A DNA stretch of 64,000 nucleotides from Xanthostigma xanthostigma (Eukaryota; Arthropoda; Insecta; Raphidioptera; Raphidiidae): assembly GCA_963575645.1 (NCBI GenBank), contig OY754469.1, positions 23,144,001 to 23,208,000 of the forward strand, in the 5' to 3' direction. Under the pieces are notes generated by a model, which did no database searches, was not told the DNA's origin, and saw only the letters and a list, made by a program, of their open reading frames with translations. Below are positions 1-12,169 of this stretch, in pieces. Within the stretch, counting starts at the first letter, position 1. Every line of letters begins with the position of its first letter. The position numbers and the translations under genes were made by a program.

Positions 1-495
1 GAAACACTTTTTGTTTGAAATGGCTTTTGTTATGGGTAGTTTCTGATATCACTGCGAAAAATGTGATTTCAGCCGCCATTTGGTAGGACGGTGGTGCGAC
101 GGCAAATTAGATTTTATAAACTGCATTTTTTAAATTGAAATTTTCAGAAGTATCTTTATATTCTAATATTCCCGACGTATATTGACATATTAAATTGATA
201 CGTTACAATATATGCAAAAAATAAATAAATAAAAATTGCAGCCATCACCAAAATTAAATAGAAACTCTTTTATAGAATAATTTTATCAAAAATCATCTCC
301 CACAAACTACATTAACGATCAAGTAGGTTGTAGATTATCTGTACATAAAACATTTCAAAGACAATTTTGGAATGTTCAATTATATTTAATATTTATACAT
401 GCCGCTAACAAGAAATCAAAAGTATAGAAAAAGAAAATAAATAAGAATCAGAGATGCGTCTTTCCCGATTTAATTACAGTTCGACAGCAAAATAT

Positions 496-525
496 TATAT
501 AAATTCGGATTTTGCAATCCGCACA
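496..525 (+). promoter_or_regulatory. Possible plus-strand TATA/initiator, antisense to exon E
   Basis: TATATAAA at 496-503 is followed 29 bases later by GCACAGTT, an initiator-like motif with a start A near 525. This is the spacing of an arthropod core promoter. A transcript from here would run through 640-880, the CpG-rich block read as exon E on the other strand. The first good plus-strand open frame is only 22 codons (ATG at 821), so the transcript would be noncoding or a 5' UTR. The motif is seen; use as a promoter is a guess. Confidence 0.27.
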
Positions 526-645
526 GTTCAACGAATCTTTTTACATTATATTTCTCTGATAATTTTAGAAAAGATGTAACTCCAAAACAAAAAGTGCATA
601 ATAGTTACAGATTGGTGCAAGAAAGAAAAAAAGCGTGCGGATACG

Positions 646-861
646 TTAGGCAGATAGAGAGAGAAAGACACAGAGAGAGACAGAATACGGTACCCATTGT
701 AGGAGACCCTGGGGTTTAGCTGGAGCCGGTTGCGCGGATCCAGTGGGAGCTAGCGTGTTGGTGTGGGAGCTAGTTGCAGTCAGTCCAAGGCCAAGCGTCT
801 CAGTTCCGGCGACCAGCCGATATGCAGTACCGACAGCACGAGCCGCTCTGTCTGCTGTACT
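646..861 (-). CDS. Terminal exon E of the D-type isoform (71 residues)
   Basis: A GC- and CpG-rich island in AT-rich DNA. After a possible acceptor GACTGGCAG|AGTACA (AG at 863-862) the frame encodes STADRAARAVGTAYRLVAG, then TETLGLGLTATSS, a Pro/Ala-rich stretch, and ends at TAA 648-646. Placed after exon D it gives FLFDIIR|STADRAARAV, a continuous amphipathic helix, with phase 0 on both sides. Joined to the constant exons and D, the product would be 240 residues. The polypyrimidine tract before the acceptor is poor. The last dozen codons read through a TC-rich simple repeat (SVSLCVFLSLSA), so the true C-terminus may differ; a donor at TGG|GTACCG is a weak alternative. The other strand has a possible promoter and could make this an untranslated exon instead. 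Confidence 0.52.
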   Translation of the reverse strand, partial: STADRAARAVGTAYRLVAGTETLGLGLTATSSHTNTLAPTGSAQPAPAKPQGLLQWVPYSVSLCVFLSLSA

Positions 862-3638
862 CTGCCAGTCCAAAGTCATTGTCAGTTTAACTGAACTAGG
901 TACTTCACCTTAAGGTCGATGTCTCAATCGTCTAATAATAATTGTTAGTTAGCTAGTTGAATCGTGAAAAAATACATGTCGAGACAATACGTCTATAAAG
1001 TGAAGTCGAGGCAAGAAAAAGGAGACTTGTTGATTTCCGACCGACTTAAAATCTTGTGTGGATTAGATAATCCTGTTTTTGGACTATTTCATGACAATTA
1101 GACAAATGTGTTCTTTTTAAGCGAAGCCTATATGAAGTGAAACCAGATTTCCACTGAAGCGTACGATAAGAATTCGATTACAGTTAAAATGGAGTTTAGG
1201 AATATAGTATTGAATTTTACCTAAAAGTTGATAAGATTTACATTATTTTCTCATTGATATTGCCAAATAGATGCTGACACCCTGGAATAGCGTAAAGCTT
1301 CAAATAATTTAGAATGTTTTTCATTATTGTTTCAAACTGGCTCACAAGTAATTGCACTGGTGTTTTTTTAGAACACTATTTTGACAATCATTTCACGAAG
1401 AAATGTTGCAAATATATTATGTTAACTATTTGACATAAATAAAGTTAATTATGTTTACTGTAACTAAACATTTCGATAAAATTGTGTTACCAGTTTGGTT
1501 GAAAGTGGATTCTGTTTATTTTATTTTCAAAATTGATTGAATGTGGGGAGGAATTATAAATTGATGGCTTCACTTTAAAAGCGTTAACTGGTATAAAGCG
1601 TTGAAAGACTAAGCTTTAGTTTACTAGCTAACAAAATATTATTAAACGATTGAAAGACTGGTCCTAAAAAGTAGCTAAATGTTATTGTTGTGTCGTGTTT
1701 GTTCTATTATACAGCTTAGAAAAATTATTTGAACTTACACTGTTATTCATTTAAATATTATATAAATTTTTAATTCAAGGATTGACAAGTTTTATTCCGA
1801 TCTTTTCTTGGTTAGATCTTTTCATGATCAACTAATAATAATAAATTGTTTTCAATTGTTGTTAATGCATTTCTGATTTAGGAAATTTTATTTCAGGAGA
1901 TTTTGTCAACTTATAAAAGACGGAACTGCACTGAGCACTATTTGATTGGTATAAAATGAGTAAATTGATTCTAATTAAACCAACTTTCCAATTTAACAGT
2001 TTTAAGGTAAGACTAAAATAATGTTCTAATCTGTATGATCCAGTTACTGGTTATGTAAGTAAATAGTAGTAGTCTGTGTAGAGGTTAACGTATGCATTAT
2101 AATTGTCTTGTGAATTGTGATTAATCAATAAGTAATTAAGTTACAGTTTCCGTTTTCAAATGTAGCTTCTATCATTTAATTATATCAATTATTTTGTCAT
2201 CATCAAAATGCGGAACAACAAATTTAATGTACAAGTAACTTTTGTTACAAAACTATACACAAATGCATATTGCAGTATTCAAGAGATAAATAGGTATGGT
2301 TTATAAGCATTTTAAATTGTTGTAGATTCTTTGTTTTTTATGTTCGAGATTTAAAAATCAAACTTAGAAGCACGTTTGAATTTTAACTATGAAATCTTGC
2401 CTTCAACGTTTGGTGGCATAAAATGTAGATACGTCTCGTAGTATTTTAAAATTATTGTGCAACTGTTTTTGGATTGATGCGTGATTGACAATCGATATAT
2501 GACTGATTTATGGGTTAATTGAACGAGCGCTGGCCAATAGTACGTAAGCCATTAATTATAAAAAAATGAGTTAACTTTGATTGAATTTTGAATCGATAGT
2601 GGTTGATTTGTGAAGTGATAGTATGTATATGTTTGAATATGATTTGATATTTTTATATACGAAAGTAAAAAAAAAAATAATTTTAAAAATTTATTGTGTT
2701 TTGTGTTCGTATAACAATGTTTTCGTGTAAAATAAAAAAAAACTTCTTACATTCTAAATATAAGGTACTATTGTAAAAATATGTAAATATATTAAAATAA
2801 TAAAAATAATTCAATCAAATTATATATCAGTGATTATATTCAGTTATCGTATTTTTTTAATGAATTTCTATTATGCACATGTCTAGAGAATACCTATATT
2901 TAATTATCCTTTATAGGTGTATATACCCTTTTCTGTATTACGCGTTGCTATATAATAAATGTGCAAAATAAATTATCCCTTTGCTTTAAAAAAATAAATG
3001 TTACCTAAATCCAGAATATATAAAAGTATATATAAATTCATAATTATATTTTCTTTCTTTAACCTGACCCTGAAAACTGATTAATTTTTTTAATTTTAAA
3101 GATTATAGGAACAAGTATTTTTTAAATAGCGTATTTCCGGTAACGTAATTCTTATGCAATTAAAAATTACAAATATATGTTTAATATACGTAGATATTAC
3201 CAATGATTAATCTTTTAAAAATACAGTGAAAGTTTATTACATGAATATATTGTGGCATTCCACTTTAAAATCGATGTTCGATGGGCACGTGACACCAACA
3301 AAAACAGCGATATGTATTTTGTGACGTATTAACGGCTAGCATAAATGTACGGGCCTAGACAACATTCTGACTTCATTTGTATTAAAAAAAGAAATTAAGA
3401 CCGCGGTTACATTTCAAACCGACCGACAAATTCCGTCCATAAACCGCGCTACCAACTGTCATCGTATCTAGTGGTTTTAATATAAATATTGCATTCCGAT
3501 ACCAAGGCAATATAATTTTTCTTTTGAAGGATGCATGATTCGAATAAATGAGCGTTATCAGAGCTATGACGACGTCCTCGTAGTATTAGATAAAGAATAA
3601 TGTTACTGATCCAATTTCTGTACTGTCAGTCTTGAAAC

Positions 3639-4214
3639 AGGCCTTATACACACGTAGCTACTAAAAAGGTACAGAACTGATTTGTGATTGAAATTACTAA
3701 CCGGTTACTAAACTCATTAGTGATGCAGCTCCGCCACTCGCGGCTATTCCTTCTGTGTCGTCAGAAGATTCCACATCATCGCAACGATTGTGAATTTATA
3801 TTGGAAATTATTACCATAAAAACGGTATATTTGAGTATCATACGAGGAATTAATAATTACTGATTGACTTGAAAAAAAAATGTAATTCAATTACAATTAA
3901 TCTTACTATAGGACCATTTATCATAGTAATTTAATTACTTGGTAATTAGTTACAGCTCTGTCAGCTATTGATTTATAGAAATCCTTTCGCGTCGTGTCGC
4001 CAAAACCCAAGAAAACATTGTAGCTGTATCTCTCGATACGAGAAACGAAGTGACTCAAATCATAAGTTACTCTACAGTTGAGTAGCCTAAAACCGATTTT
4101 TAACGCGTTACTGACAAGCAACAAGTAGCGTCGTGCAGTGTCTCATCGCAGACTGTTTAGGTGATTTGCATCACTGATCGGTTTCTTTAGAGTTGCTCCG
4201 TGTGAATACGGCCT
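3639..4214. mobile_element. Possible TIR DNA-transposon relic (about 576 bp)
   Basis: The left end AGGCCTTATACACACGTAGC and the right end, read from the other strand, AGGCCGTATTCACACGGAGC match at 16 of 20 positions, as terminal inverted repeats would. The interior is richer in G+C than its flanks. I see no convincing target-site duplication. An open minus-strand frame of 67 codons inside (4124-3921) is not recognisable. The TIR match is seen; the class is unknown. Confidence 0.4.
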
Positions 4215-7200
4215 TATACAATAGCTTTTAATTACATATATATTATTTAACTATTTTTCAAGTGGGACAAGTTCGCTTTGATTTGGTTTGATCAGACTCA
4301 AATGTGAACGATGCTTAAAAAATAAACCCGAATCAGATCAGACGGAATAAATCGGAACGACTGTAATGTAGTCGCAGCCACAGGCAAGTTGTGTAATAAC
4401 TGACCATGCGTAATATTAGATTGAAACTCGCTCTGCCACTTTCAGTTTTATATGACTTTAGTTCATAAGAGCGATTTGTTGCTGCTATTCACTTATTGAT
4501 GAACTACATAAGTGTTGTATATAAAAAAACAAAACTGGAAACCACACGTTATAACGAACCAAAGATCTACAAGATACAAACCCACCCACTTTAATATATG
4601 ATATTTAAACGTTTACTTTCATAAATTTATAAAGTCAGTTTATGACTCCCATTTACCGTTTATGTAGTTATGGGCAAGGTTTTTCCAAGACAAACTTCAT
4701 TTGATGGGCTGAGATTCAGTATTTCTGACTTGAAGACGGCAATAGAATTAAAAAAATAATGTAAAATCCGTATTTTCTAAAAACTAAAAAACTTCCAGTG
4801 CAGTGTCTGACATACACCACTATGATTTTTAGTCCCTCATTCATAACGTTGACTGATTTAAGAACTATTTTCACCATCGCCTGACATCAATTTTATTTTT
4901 TCATTTTTAGATTTTAGTTCAAAATTGTATGCGTTCACACGAAATGTGAACAATTTTAACTTTTTAACGTGAAGTAACTGTATATAACCCACGCTTGGTT
5001 TGTTTTCTTCGTAGATTAAATTCTATTAAATCGCTTTGTTATAGAAAAACGTTGCACGTAGTACTAAATTACATACATATATTTCATCTTTTACGCTTGC
5101 CAGTTTCATAATTTAGTCTGCCTATCTTCTCGTGTCAATCAAGTAATAATTACTACGTTAGTTGACAAATAGTTAACCAGTTAATGTTAAAAAAGCTTGT
5201 CAACAGCGGATGTAATTTGTCTACAGTACGTCAATCTTTCAGGTGGACAAAATTGCGAACTCTGTCGTATTATAGCGGATGTCATTACCGTATGTTTGCC
5301 TAACTATCTTTAATATGATTCTAATAAAAAAAATAAAATTGAGAAATTAAACAAAGAAATTTATAATTTACTATAACGAAGTTTAAAGAACGATCACTTT
5401 GTAAAAATGTTAGTTGCGTTTTATACTACTTATCATAAATATTTACACTTTTATTAAGATCCGTGTTCACTGAAGGAACAATGAGATTTTTTTTGTTTCT
5501 GTTCCGTGTCTCTAAAAATGCTCATTAATATTCCAGTAAGTTGTACAATGCGCTTCTATATTTCCAGTTATAGAAACCAGAAGTTGCTGGTCGTTGTAGT
5601 ACCATCAAAAATATAACTGGAATAATAAGGAACACCGTCACTGAATGGGTTATTAAGTATCCCATAATAACGCGAAACATGACCAGAAACCAACCTGAAA
5701 TATTCCTCAAGCTGAGTGAAGACTGAAGAAAAAAGTATACTTATGCTTGTGGACATTCCTAATTTTTGATGCAAATAGCAACATAATATGGCAACAAAAA
5801 GTTCGACATTGTTCCTTCGGTGGAGATACGGGCCTTTAAGTAAGTTTTTGTAATTGCTTAAAAGAAATGAAACTAGGTAAAACAATCTAATGACTGCTGG
5901 TCTACACTGTTTACACACAATTTGTTAAGCTATTTACTACTACGCAAGTAAGATTTTATTAACTTTCGCCTTCAAGGCTTGCAGCTAATTAAAATGACAA
6001 CTTTATGATGGAAATTTTTATACTGGAATTCAAAAACAAATTTTAGATTCAGATGGTTCAAACTAAATCGATGTTATTGAACAATACCTTTACAAAAATA
6101 TATATATTCCTTTGAATTAATGCTAAATGTCAAAAATATTGATTTTAGTAACTACTATTTAAAGCAGACATTTTTACTTTAACTATAAAGAAAGTAGCAA
6201 ATGTTGAAATAACAATAAATTAAAAATATGAGTTGGTATTACGGCCAGATAACTTCGACAGTTAATGACCTTTAAACATTCAACATATTAATATGCAGGT
6301 GAAGACAATAAGTTAACTTGATAATATTGAACAAGGTATACATGATTTTAAGGTCATTTTTAAAAAATCGAACATCGATATTAAATACGTACACGTATTA
6401 AAGATCAGAATTTTTTTCCAGTATCGTTTTTTAAAAGAAATCAAATATAATTCCGCTGCATATTATTTCTGAAAGTTTAATAATTCAGTATACCTACAGG
6501 CTTAGAAAGTGCATCGTTTTAAAACGTCATCATTTGTACGTATTTTTTAATGAAACAGCACTGATCGACTGTTAAATTTATTTTACAGTTAAAAGATTCA
6601 ATTGAATACCGCATTAAAATAGCAATAAATAGTTTTTTTTATCTGAACAAAAACAAAACGTTTTTAGATTTAGATATTGAAATTTTTAAATATCTTACGG
6701 ATTGTTTATAGTGTATTATAAAATATTTTAGTACTGTTGAACCGCTGCAGACTGAATCCGGAGCTGGAAGTCTACTGTACAGTGTACATGTTAGGTCTTT
6801 CACATTTTATAAAAAAAAAACAAACTACTTTACCTTGACACAGTCCGCTATCAATTCAAGATTTTAAAAATTTTGTTTTCAATACTAATTACTTAACAAT
6901 TTTGATATTTGTTATAAACATGTTTATATTGTATTTAAATGTCTGTTCAAGTCATTATTTAAATTATTTGAATTAATTTCTTTCATTTACTTGTACTTTT
7001 TATTAAAAATGTGTTAATAAATTGGAAAAATTATTTAATAAAATGTCGAGTTCTAAAAAACAATACTATTTTTAACAAAAGCAGTATCAAAATAAATTTG
7101 TTAGCCGGTACATTGTATTTAAGTTTAATAACGAGTTTTTTTTTTTTGACTACTAAGCTATTGTTGAACGTTTTTTGGAAATTATCTACGGACTTTACTT

Positions 7201-7424
7201 ATAAAATAATACGCACATTATCTCTTCATTTACAACCAGTAGACGGAAGAGATTTTAGTCTATTTAGGGTAATTAAAGCAAGAGACGAACTTCTGCATTT
7301 ATTCTATTTGACTAATGCTACTGAGTTTGAGTAATAGATATACACCATGACGTAGGTACGTAGTATGTCCTATTTATTTTATGGGTACATACACGTAGTC
7401 GTACATATATTGCGGTTTTGCACC

Positions 7425-7530
7425 ACTCCCTATAAAATAGCTGCTTTACATGCATCTAGGCAGGCACGTAGTGACCTATTTCGCAAATGGTCGCGCTATA
7501 GCAATTCCATAGTAAATCTATGCTTGTCTG
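7425..7530 (+). repeat. Dispersed repeat, copy 1 of 3
   Basis: It contains CACTCCCTATAAAATAGCTG followed by TTTACATGCATCTAGGCAGG. Related copies lie at 41207-41290 (CCCTATAAAATAGCTGC, then GCAGTGCGGTTTTTTC) and 50862-50940 (CTCCTACAAAATAGTTGCC, TTGCATGC, then GCAATGCGATTTTACC). Copies diverge by substitutions and small gaps. No terminal repeats or poly(A) tail are clear, so the element type is unassigned. Confidence 0.4.
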
Positions 7531-9736
7531 TCTGTTGTCTTTTTTATAACCTACTATTAAAAGTGAAATTTGCACAAAAATGAACTGTTAAAAATTAACA
7601 AAAAAACGGAGTGAAAACCAGTTATTTTATATCTGGTACCTACGTCAAAAAATATATATCTCGGGCGAAACGATTATCCTCATCTGACTGTTAAATTTCG
7701 CTGGCTCCTCGTTTCAACATGATATCGCGTACCACCCTATAGATACATAAACTACTAATAACCTACTCATACGCTCATAGTCAGTAGCATTGATCTAGAT
7801 CCGTCTCCGGCTTTATGCCTATAATGATCATTGATCAGATATGTAATTTCAGTTCTAACAAAAACGTTACATCAACAATGAAAGCGAGTTACTTTACTTC
7901 CATTTGCATTTTTTGGAACAGACAACGTGCAGTTTGAAGCATTATTAAACATGCATTTTCCTAATTTCTTATGCATTTTGATGGAAAGTGAATCATTCTA
8001 ATATTAATAGTGAAAGGTATATTGTCTAGCAAAAACTGCCACATTATATTCAAAACACGTATTGCATAACTGAATTCACCGATTGATATATTTGGATAAT
8101 TAGCATATAAATTTATTAATTAATTACTAATCATTTGTTTAATTTAATAAAATGTACAGAATGAATTAGAAGTCAGAACCAGCGTCCAAAAAATGCGGGA
8201 AAACATAATAAAGGACCATAAAAACGTAACATATGGTCTTGTTTTACTGCGCTATTGTAAGTTCTCGAAGCAATATTTTTCCCCCTGATTCCATCTGAAT
8301 GAAATATTTATAAACATAATCAATGAAATAAAACATTCTGAGTGGCACTATTTGTAGACCGCTAGAATGCATGCACCGACATTGTTTTTTACTAAAGAAT
8401 TCAAAATATTATAATCTCATATTGGATGGTTCAATTTTTTTGAGTTATTTTTACAATTTGAAAATAATTTTTTAAATGGATTTTCAAATTCAAGTAAGCT
8501 GTAAAAATATACACCACTAATTATTACAACGTTAATTCCAACTTTTTTCTAGCGGACTTTTTCTACATTAAAAATGTATTATTTGTTAAAAATAGTTCTT
8601 AGTTTTCAAGTCAATAGTTAATTATTACGTTTACGTGAAATTATTATTAATGACATACGATTATTTAAATGTATTAAACTTGAGCAATAAAGAAAATAAG
8701 AATAATAAATTTTATTCACTTTCCATTTCCGAACTAAACGCTTCCTGACGTCACTCAAGTCTTTAGTTCCTCCATAGCTTGATAAGTTAATATTATCTTA
8801 TTTGTACATAATATGAACATTCAAATTATATGTCTTATATAACGATTTTCCCAACGATAGTAAAACAAGTGACGTCCGACGGCGAAATTTTAAACAGGTG
8901 ATTCAGAAAGGTGTGCCCGTAAACTAATCTAGGTATAATACGTGGACACAAATCTAATTAATGCTTTCTTGTTGAAGCATTAAATGTCTGGCTAATTACA
9001 TACAGAAATATTAAAAATTTCTGTAATTCAAATGCAAATTTATGGATTTTTTTGACCGCACAAACAATATTTTTTATCCTTAATTTATAGTTGTCGTAAG
9101 AAACGCACAGTCATTGTTACAGTTAGGTTCCGCCGCGATAATAGAAGATTCGGATTTAAGTCCCGATAGTGACACTGTTGGAAAGTAAATTTTCCTTATA
9201 TACCATTGTAACTGTAACAGACAGTGTGTTTTATACAATAACAATAGCAAACACTACTATAAATTAATAATAAAATAATTTAACCTTACATTTCGTAATT
9301 AGCATTTCAACAAAACAATATTTTTAATATGTGAATGTTGTTAATAAAACAAATTCAGTATTTTTATGCTTTCAACGTATTTCCTAATTTGTAAAGAAAT
9401 TTAAGGCTCTGACTGTTTTAATAAAAGTTTTCAGATAGTTATTGAAAATACAAATATTACTATCCTAACATATTTTTCTCGATAGTTTACATACACCTTT
9501 CTAAGTCACTCTATAATTATGGCGGAATAGAAAATTTATAAATATTTGAATTAACAATTCTCTTCCAAAACTTATATAATAATACAAAAATATGTCTCTA
9601 TAAAAAAGTTTTCCAATTTCCTATTCCGCGTTTTTTTTTTTAAACTATAACCAATAGATTAATCTATATGCCGTGGTTCTTCATAAGACGTAAGAATATC
9701 TGTTACACATTACATTCACTGTAAATGCCGACTTAC

Positions 9737-10027
9737 CCTAATGATATCGAAGAGGAAGTTTCCTGAACCACCAGCCGAGCCACTAGCATCACCACCGACA
9801 CCAAAAGAAAGGAATCTCTTGTTACGATTCTCGTCATCATCTTCGACGTTGTCGAGGTCCTCTTCTGGATCAGGCCCATTTCCGCCTGAAGCGGCAGCTT
9901 CCTGATCATGGTCGTCCTGCTGATCATCAGCGGCTGCTGAGTTATCAGGACGCACCCTTACCTCGTTGTGCTGGCTTTCGGCTCCAGACAAAGCATTGTC
10001 TTCGTTGTCGACAGTTGTCTGCAGTTG
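9737..10027 (-). CDS. Alternative internal exon D (acidic propeptide, RNKR site, Gly-rich)
   Basis: This exon has 291 bases, 97 codons, phase 0 to phase 0, between acceptor ACTATTTGCAG|CAACTG (AG at 10029-10028) and donor AGG|GTAAGT (9737/9736). It starts QLQTTVDNEDNALSG and becomes strongly acidic (DDQQDDHDQE, PDPEEDLDNVEDDDE). It has an RNKR site followed by FLSFGVGGDASGSAGGSG and NFLFDIIR. The order acidic spacer, convertase-type site, glycine-rich segment, hydrophobic helix is that of a secreted precursor. Unlike A-C it is not terminal. The best continuation is exon E near 860, 8.9 kb downstream. It shares phase and direction with the constant exon, so I assign it to the same gene; it could belong to a separate gene whose first exon I have missed. 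Confidence 0.66.
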
Positions 10028-11716
10028 CTGCAAATAGTCATGTCACATTATAGTATTATACATTACTGATGGTGCGTTTTGTCACACCTTTGGATTATTT
10101 CTTAAATGTTTATACTCTTGTCATTTCTATAACCTTTGTTTTTTTAGAAAGAAAAACGTTTTCATGTATTGAACTTCTGCGAAATAATATTCCCAAAAAA
10201 GTTTAAAAACTCAGAAAACAAAGATTATTTTACTACCGATCCAAATCTTGGAACTAACTGATACTATATTATTAACTCTAATTAGATACTGCCATCAAAA
10301 TCAAATAAACATATACAAAGGAAGACTATCGGCATAGTTCAGTAATTGACAAATTCTCATGGACATTGTGGTCTATGATTTATTTTTAAGGCGAAGAGTT
10401 ATCAATTTATAATTTTTAAAAATAAATTGGAAACCCAATTGGCAATATCTCCAGTTTTCAAATTAAAACCGGGAAACTCAATATTTGAAATTACCAGTTA
10501 TGGAAACGCTATAGAAACTATGAAATTTCTATATGCTCGGATATTCTTGCATACAGAATAAACAATTAAAATAAAAAGCAAATCACTATTGCAATCTGAA
10601 AATAATATCTTCTTAGATGTCAGAATCAAATACTTTACAATTTAATATAACCTTCCTTTGTATCGAGCCTGCTTATCAAAAGAAAATATAATAATATAGT
10701 ATTTACCCTCTATAGTCAAATCAATGTCTAAATTAATTATTAATTATTAATTTTTTTAAATTAGTTTCGTAAGAAAACAAGCTTTTAAGACATTCTCGTT
10801 ACATACAACTAAGATCTTAAAGGGAATAATTAAGGGTTAAAGTTTAAAAAATAACAATTATTAAACACAACTACAGATTACATCTAGATGGATGTTGATA
10901 AAAGGTGCAATTATTTTAATTTTCATGATGCGATATGCTTTGATGCTTTATGATTTCATGACTGCAGTGCACACTGAAAACAAATTGTTAGTCAAAGCTT
11001 ATAACCTGAAAAAATTAGCTGAAAAAATGGAAAACAAAAACGCTACAAAAAATAAAATTCCTTAACCAAAACAAAAATGATTTCTAACAAATAAATGAAA
11101 ACTAAACGACAAAAATGAAAGAATACGATCAGTGGTACTGTATTTCCACTTAAAATATGCATCGAAACAACGAGTCCCATATAAGTCCAGCTTATGGGAT
11201 AACATGGATGACATGAAGATTATAAAACGAAAAACAAAATATGTTAAAACAAAAATCTCCTGCAATTGTTTAGTGGCAGGATCGACAACACAATGAATGA
11301 AAAACATTAGATACGTTCAGGATATGGAATGACGATTAGACAACACAACGAAACAAACAACGGATGTTAAAAACACTTCTCTGCTCCAGATGAATTTTTT
11401 GTCGTCTCAAAGTTATGTAAATGTGAATGTTGGTAATATGTGTAATGTCTGACTGAATTTTGATTTTTTCAAATTTGGAAAATACAACATGCGTTACCAG
11501 TTTGATATTTTAAAATTTGGAAAATAAATTTTGATAAACCTAAAAAATTAGAACATGCATGATTTATTTTCTAAGCGTACCTACTTTATGTTAATTTGAA
11601 AGTACCTATTACTACAAAAATAGAACATTTTAGAAGAATTTATTTTTAATAATTTTGAAAAACGCATGTTTTGACCATTAAAATTTTTAACAAAAAACAA
11701 TTTTTAATAAACCAAT
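10028..11716. other. Intron sequence between exons C and D
   Basis: About 1.7 kb of AT-rich DNA. I see no repeat pair, hairpin or protein-like frame. The 81-codon minus-strand frame near 11062-11307 has no splice sites and a random-looking composition. Confidence 0.5.
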
Positions 11717-12169
11717 TCAAAATTCAAAATCCGTATTAGATGAAACGAAATGCGTGACATGGCGACAAAAACCGCGAAACGGATTATTCTTTACCGCAGC
11801 GTAAACATCACGCCTTCTTCTAGATGTTGTGTTTGTCACGCTTTGTACAACTGTCGATTCGCCAACCTCGTTGTCTGAGGTTGACGTTGTGTTAGACACC
11901 ACATTGCTACTTCCGCTCGACGCGCTATCTGCGTCATCGTCGTCATCATCATCGCCTTCTAGATCTGGAGGATATGTCGGCAACGTAATGCTAACTCTAC
12001 TTCCGCTGCTTCCACTACTGGTTCCGGACGACACGGTGCCAGAGGAGCCGCTGCTACTACCGCTGCTGCTGCCACCGCCGCCGCCTCCAAACAAACCGCC
12101 GCTCAGAATTTGACGGCTAATTATCCGGAATAGATACGCCACTATCTCTTGAACTATCATATCGACTTT
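11717..12169 (-). CDS. Alternative last exon C (150 residues, Gly/Ser-rich, acidic, RRRR site)
   Basis: An acceptor AATTTCTAG|AAAGTC (AG at 12171-12170) opens 150 codons ending at a stop at 11717. It begins KVDMIVQEIVAYLFRIISRQ then ILSGGLFGGG, related to exons A and B. A Gly then Ser/Gly low-complexity tract follows, then ITLPTYPPDLEG, an acidic run of seven D, a Ser/Asn/Thr region, and a tetrabasic RRRR before DVYAAVKNNPFRGFCRHVTHF. RRRR fits a furin-like site, so a C-terminal peptide of about 34 residues could be released. With the constant exons the product would be 222 residues. An ATTAAA poly(A)-signal variant lies about 10 bases after the stop. The opposite strand is also open here, but only as a low-complexity shadow of S, P and L runs. 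Confidence 0.68.
   Translation of the reverse strand, partial: KVDMIVQEIVAYLFRIISRQILSGGLFGGGGGGSSSGSSSGSSGTVSSGTSSGSSGSRVSITLPTYPPDLEGDDDDDDDADSASSGSSNVVSNTTSTSDNEVGESTVVQSVTNTTSRRRRDVYAAVKNNPFRGFCRHVTHFVSSNTDFEF

Larger units (their letters stand above)
862..9736. other. Intron between exons D and E: AT-rich, few recognisable elements
   Basis: About 8.9 kb. It holds a possible TIR element (3639-4214) and one copy of a three-copy dispersed repeat (7425-7530). An unexplained minus-strand open frame (5918-5568) contains a run beginning RRNNVELFVAIL; I could not identify it, and it has no convincing splice sites. In the rest (862-3638, 4215-5567, 5919-7424, 7531-9736) I see only A/T runs and no coding or structured signal. 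Confidence 0.5.

Noticed and set aside
5568-5918. Minus-strand open frame of 116 codons containing RRNNVELFVAIL and VPYYSSYIFDGTTTTS
   Set aside because: It reads more like protein than most frames here, but no family is recognised, no start or splice context is convincing, and base composition matches the flanking intron. Kept only as a note in the intron entry.
7011-7334. Plus-strand open frame of 107 codons
   Set aside because: Composition is dominated by codons expected from AT-rich DNA (I, L, F, K, N), with no motif, signal or splice sites.
11829-12113. Plus-strand frame of 94 codons with serine, leucine and proline runs
   Set aside because: It is the antisense shadow of the Gly/Ser/Asp-rich exon C.
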